Assembly: GCA_003427395.1 (NCBI GenBank)
Contig: BFEA01000043.1
Span: forward strand, 588,899 to 630,127
Direction: 5' to 3'
Length of the DNA: 41,229 bases
DNA from: Chara braunii
Taxonomy: Eukaryota > Streptophyta > Charophyceae > Charales > Characeae
The position numbers and the translations under genes were made by a program. This document shows, one piece after another, positions 39,901-41,229 of this stretch. The notes under the pieces are model-generated. The model did not search any database and was not told the DNA's origin. It saw only the letters and a list, made by a program, of their open reading frames with translations. Positions within the stretch are counted from its first letter, which is position 1. The number at the start of each line of letters is the position of its first letter.

Positions 39901-41080
39901 GTGTCCGCAGGTGGGTACCAGTGTTACTTAGGAACTGCACAACGGTTATCTCTTTCAAATCCGACCCAAGACCTACAGATCCCCCTCCTGGTCCTGCTCC
40001 TGGTCCTGGTGCTGCTGCTGCTGCTGCTGCTGCTGTTCCTGCAGTTGCCGTTGTGGCAGTTTGGTGGACGACTCCTCCCACGGCTAGTACCGTTCCGTTA
40101 GACGCCGTTTGCACCCCTCCCACGGCTAGTACGGTTCCGTTAGAGTTCCACTTGAGATGGGTTGATTTCATATAGGTCTCTACAATGATTGGCTCCTCGT
40201 CGGTTTCGTGACGCATCAACTGCAACTTGCCATTCGCCATCCCGATGGCCAGTGTCGGGGAGTTGGGATCGCTGTAGCCTTCCAGTCCATCGTACCAGTC
40301 AACACCAATGATTGCAGTCTTGCTGCTGCTATTCTGGTTGTAGTTGGTGTTCTTCTCCTCATCTGTGTTCTCATTGTTGTTGTTGTTGTTGTCATTGCTG
40401 TTGTTGTTGTTGGCGGTGGTGTTGTTGTTGTGGGTTCTACCCTGTTCGACTACTGAATCCGATAAGAGAGGCAGCCTTGCCATTTGATTGCCATTCTGAT
40501 CAAAGATATAACATTCCCCTTCGAGAGTACAGAATAGGATTAGTCGGCCATCTGGTGACCATTCCACAAGGGCTAGCTGCAAAGGCAGCTCTTTGCCCCA
40601 CAGTCTGTTTCCGTCGACCGACCCCACGATCACAGCCCCATCCTCGTAGACGATACAGATTTTCTGACCGTCCGATGTCCATTTCATATCCTTAACCACA
40701 CTCTTGTTTCGATTATTGATCATCTCTTCGAACCACATGCCTTTATGGAGCATCCAAACGATGATAAGCCCATACTGATCGCTGGTGGTAAGTTTGCGGT
40801 AGTTCTCGTTCCATTGCACCACCACCACTGCCCCATTATGACCTTCCAGTGTCTGATTCATTGAGAGATTGTTGGCAGCACCTGCCCCCCCTGCAGCAGT
40901 CGCTCCTCCCTTTCGCCCAGAGGCTTTCGCATCTCTCGCTGGTCCGCTTTCCAACTTCAGTACCTTCAGCAGCCCGGAGTCCCCTCCACAGGCAATCCAC
41001 CCCTGCTCCGAGTTCCAGGCAACGCTCCGCAGCTTCACGCCGTTCGGAATAGCTATCTTCTTGCTGAGATACACGAACAT
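36983..41080 (-). CDS. IFT121: Intraflagellar transport protein 121 homologue (IFT121 / WDR35)
   Basis: This single uninterrupted frame of 1365 residues encodes an IFT-A subunit, needed for retrograde transport and membrane-protein entry into cilia and flagella. The start at 41080 (MFVYLSKKIAIPNGVKL) was chosen because it matches the conserved IFT121 N-terminus. The frame extends 32 codons further upstream, but those run into microsatellite. Order: first WD40 propeller, residues 1 to about 320, including NLSMNQTLEGH, LTTSDQYGLIIVWML and ICIVYEDGAVIVGSVDGNR. Second propeller, about 370-790. TPR-like solenoid, about 800-1240, with AWTSIGEYYADRQKWPKAA. C-terminal zinc region with Cys at 1272, 1275, 1286, 1291, 1298, 1313, 1316, 1332 and 1335. 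It is longer than the usual 1170-1230 because of Asn-rich (217-252), Ala/Pro/Gly-rich (342-370), and Gly-rich (606-615, 699-711) inserts. No intron is visible. The final 15 residues come from a repeated DNA segment. Confidence 0.95.
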   Translation of the reverse strand: MFVYLSKKIAIPNGVKLRSVAWNSEQGWIACGGDSGLLKVLKLESGPARDAKASGRKGGATAAGGAGAANNLSMNQTLEGHNGAVVVVQWNENYRKLTTSDQYGLIIVWMLHKGMWFEEMINNRNKSVVKDMKWTSDGQKICIVYEDGAVIVGSVDGNRLWGKELPLQLALVEWSPDGRLILFCTLEGECYIFDQNGNQMARLPLLSDSVVEQGRTHNNNTTANNNNSNDNNNNNNENTDEEKNTNYNQNSSSKTAIIGVDWYDGLEGYSDPNSPTLAIGMANGKLQLMRHETDEEPIIVETYMKSTHLKWNSNGTVLAVGGVQTASNGTVLAVGGVVHQTATTATAGTAAAAAAAAPGPGAGPGGGSVGLGSDLKEITVVQFLSNTGTHLRTLRVPGSGISGLSWEGCSLRIALAVDSYIYFANVRPDYKWGWLGTVCAYSFMKLDRAEHCIMFWDTERNETFCKYVKRLIDIKAAGDHCVVSTRGEEPGQYILILCNAIGSPIDSKYLDIEPIHLAISETHVFAASEDIVYTWQYNTAAPTPRPRQRPWTSGLGSTTDNMANSGRNGSTMSDKIMKGYQEEKTFHIDDSSLPSDKQQPAANQRGPGGGGGGGGSEKPSLKSKDPITCICASDKLVMVGRASGVVHRYTLPLLVLENKDKLNCSPQFLSLNCNSSRMAVVDSNGVLTLYDLNYHPEVGGVGVGGGGGGGVTTGSSVGRHLREFERKDVWDLRWASDDEELLAVMEKTRMYIFRGLDPEEPISSSAYICSFDDLRIRAVHLDEVMKQPDQPEKDLVVDFETKSLRDTRQILATVSLQDAYTYVDEHSHPRLWRILAEHALEKLDLVIADKAFVRCQDYHGILFVKGLQILADSAKQKAEVCTYFRRFDEAESIYMDMDRPDLAIELRMRLGDWFRVEKLAQNGAGDDALLALAWTSIGEYYADRQKWPKAAHYFSQAKNTAKLAECLYMLENWQALEKLVPSIPDGSLLLNSLGEKFVSVGMCENAVAAYQKVGEVGVKKAIDCCILLNQWDRAVQLAEAHNFSQIETLLTKYASHLLEKKKPMQAIELYRKAGRHADAARLANRLAQDFASTSNSNPLRVKKLYVLAALEVEKFRKKTIDIQMTTGGRGVTSQQQPHMTMAAATLEGLVQHEEAASLDKSLTNAWHGAEGYHLWLLSQRQMHNNQIAAAMTTTLRLCDYEDVLDAFDIYSLVAITSYFNKCFAQCSKAFIRLERMSETSRREKHKAYSDLAMSIFIDHPPVDPVGGPKIVCPQCKQPTQDWRSRCPSPTCNNPLPFCVASGRSIGEEPRIKCHVCRHLIITSELGPHTRSCPLCHSALDIHRGSHMHHRGSTVMAPNPFFKSIH
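40061..40144 (-). repeat. In-frame 42-bp tandem duplication inside IFT121
   Basis: The peptide SNGTVLAVGGVQTA is followed directly by SNGTVLAVGGVVHQ (residues 313-340). The DNA block around CCCACGGCTAGTACSGTTCC is repeated accordingly. It lengthens a loop after a WD strand and is followed by an Ala-rich tract, so it is probably tolerated. Confidence 0.85.
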
Positions 41081-41137
41081 CTCGATAGATCTATTTTTAT
41101 ACTGCAACGATTCTACAAACCCACGCACACACATACA

Positions 41138-41138
41138 G

Positions 41139-41229
<91 letters not shown>
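41138..41229. repeat. Compound (AC)n(AG)n microsatellite upstream of IFT121
   Basis: It begins about 60 bases upstream of the IFT121 start and runs to the window edge: AC units to about 41178, then AG units. On the gene strand it reads (CT)n(GT)n, which in plants is often part of 5' UTR or core promoter regions. Translation across it (Cys-Val repeats) is not part of the protein. Confidence 0.93.

Noticed and set aside
41081-41176. Upstream extension of IFT121 by 32 residues starting with Cys-Val repeats
   Set aside because: It is translation of the GT microsatellite. The conserved family N-terminus begins at the ATG at 41080.

Overview
This is a eukaryotic nuclear window, most likely from a streptophyte (charophyte) alga such as Chara braunii. 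That species name is an inference from style, not a database match. It rests on a flagellar transport gene (so the organism makes flagellated cells), a plant-type initiator-Met-tRNA primer site on the LTR retrotransposon, a plant-type LINE with a zf-RVT tail, long GA/CA microsatellites, and very dense nested repeats. Only two genes look intact. Both read as single open frames: a DUF1343/GH171 (NamZ-like) exo-muramidase at 1771-3027 (+), and the intraflagellar transport protein IFT121/WDR35 at 36983-41080 (-).

Layout. 1-1.7 kb holds microsatellites and repeat fragments. 1.77-3.03 kb is the NamZ-like gene. 3.03-7.45 kb is a gene-free mosaic of SINE-like repeats, TTAA-flanked MITEs, short tandem repeats and foldbacks. 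7457-26276 is one large Ty3/gypsy LTR retrotransposon with about 2.36-kb LTRs, a primer-binding site, a decayed gag, the 3' half of pol (RT end, RNase H, a PHD finger, integrase) and about 2 kb of extra sense-strand coding sequence before the 3' LTR. A MITE lies inside it, and a 6.5-kb LINE with a 16-bp target-site duplication lies inside that MITE. The LTR element lacks protease and the RT palm. Exactly that missing part, of Ty3 type, lies just outside the 3' LTR on the opposite strand (26.88-28.98 kb). 29.4-32.9 kb is a decayed BED-finger/DUF659 hAT transposase (-). 33.0-36.98 kb is a purine array, a foldback, a MITE cluster, dispersed direct repeats and a GATT-rich array that runs into the last codons of IFT121. 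36.98-41.08 kb is IFT121, with a (CA)n(GA)n tract upstream of its start.

The two host genes have no evident functional link. The NamZ-like enzyme would act on MurNAc-containing glycans such as peptidoglycan, and IFT121 on retrograde flagellar transport. The mobile elements form a clear relative chronology: Ty3 first, then MITE, then LINE. Nearly all their premature stops can be explained by C-to-T or G-to-A transitions, as expected for methylated, silenced repeats. The most novel points are the PHD finger and the extra 3' ORFs of the Ty3 element, the split of its pol gene at one matching codon position, the intronless IFT121 whose C-terminus is part of a repeat array, and the NamZ-like gene in a plant-lineage genome.
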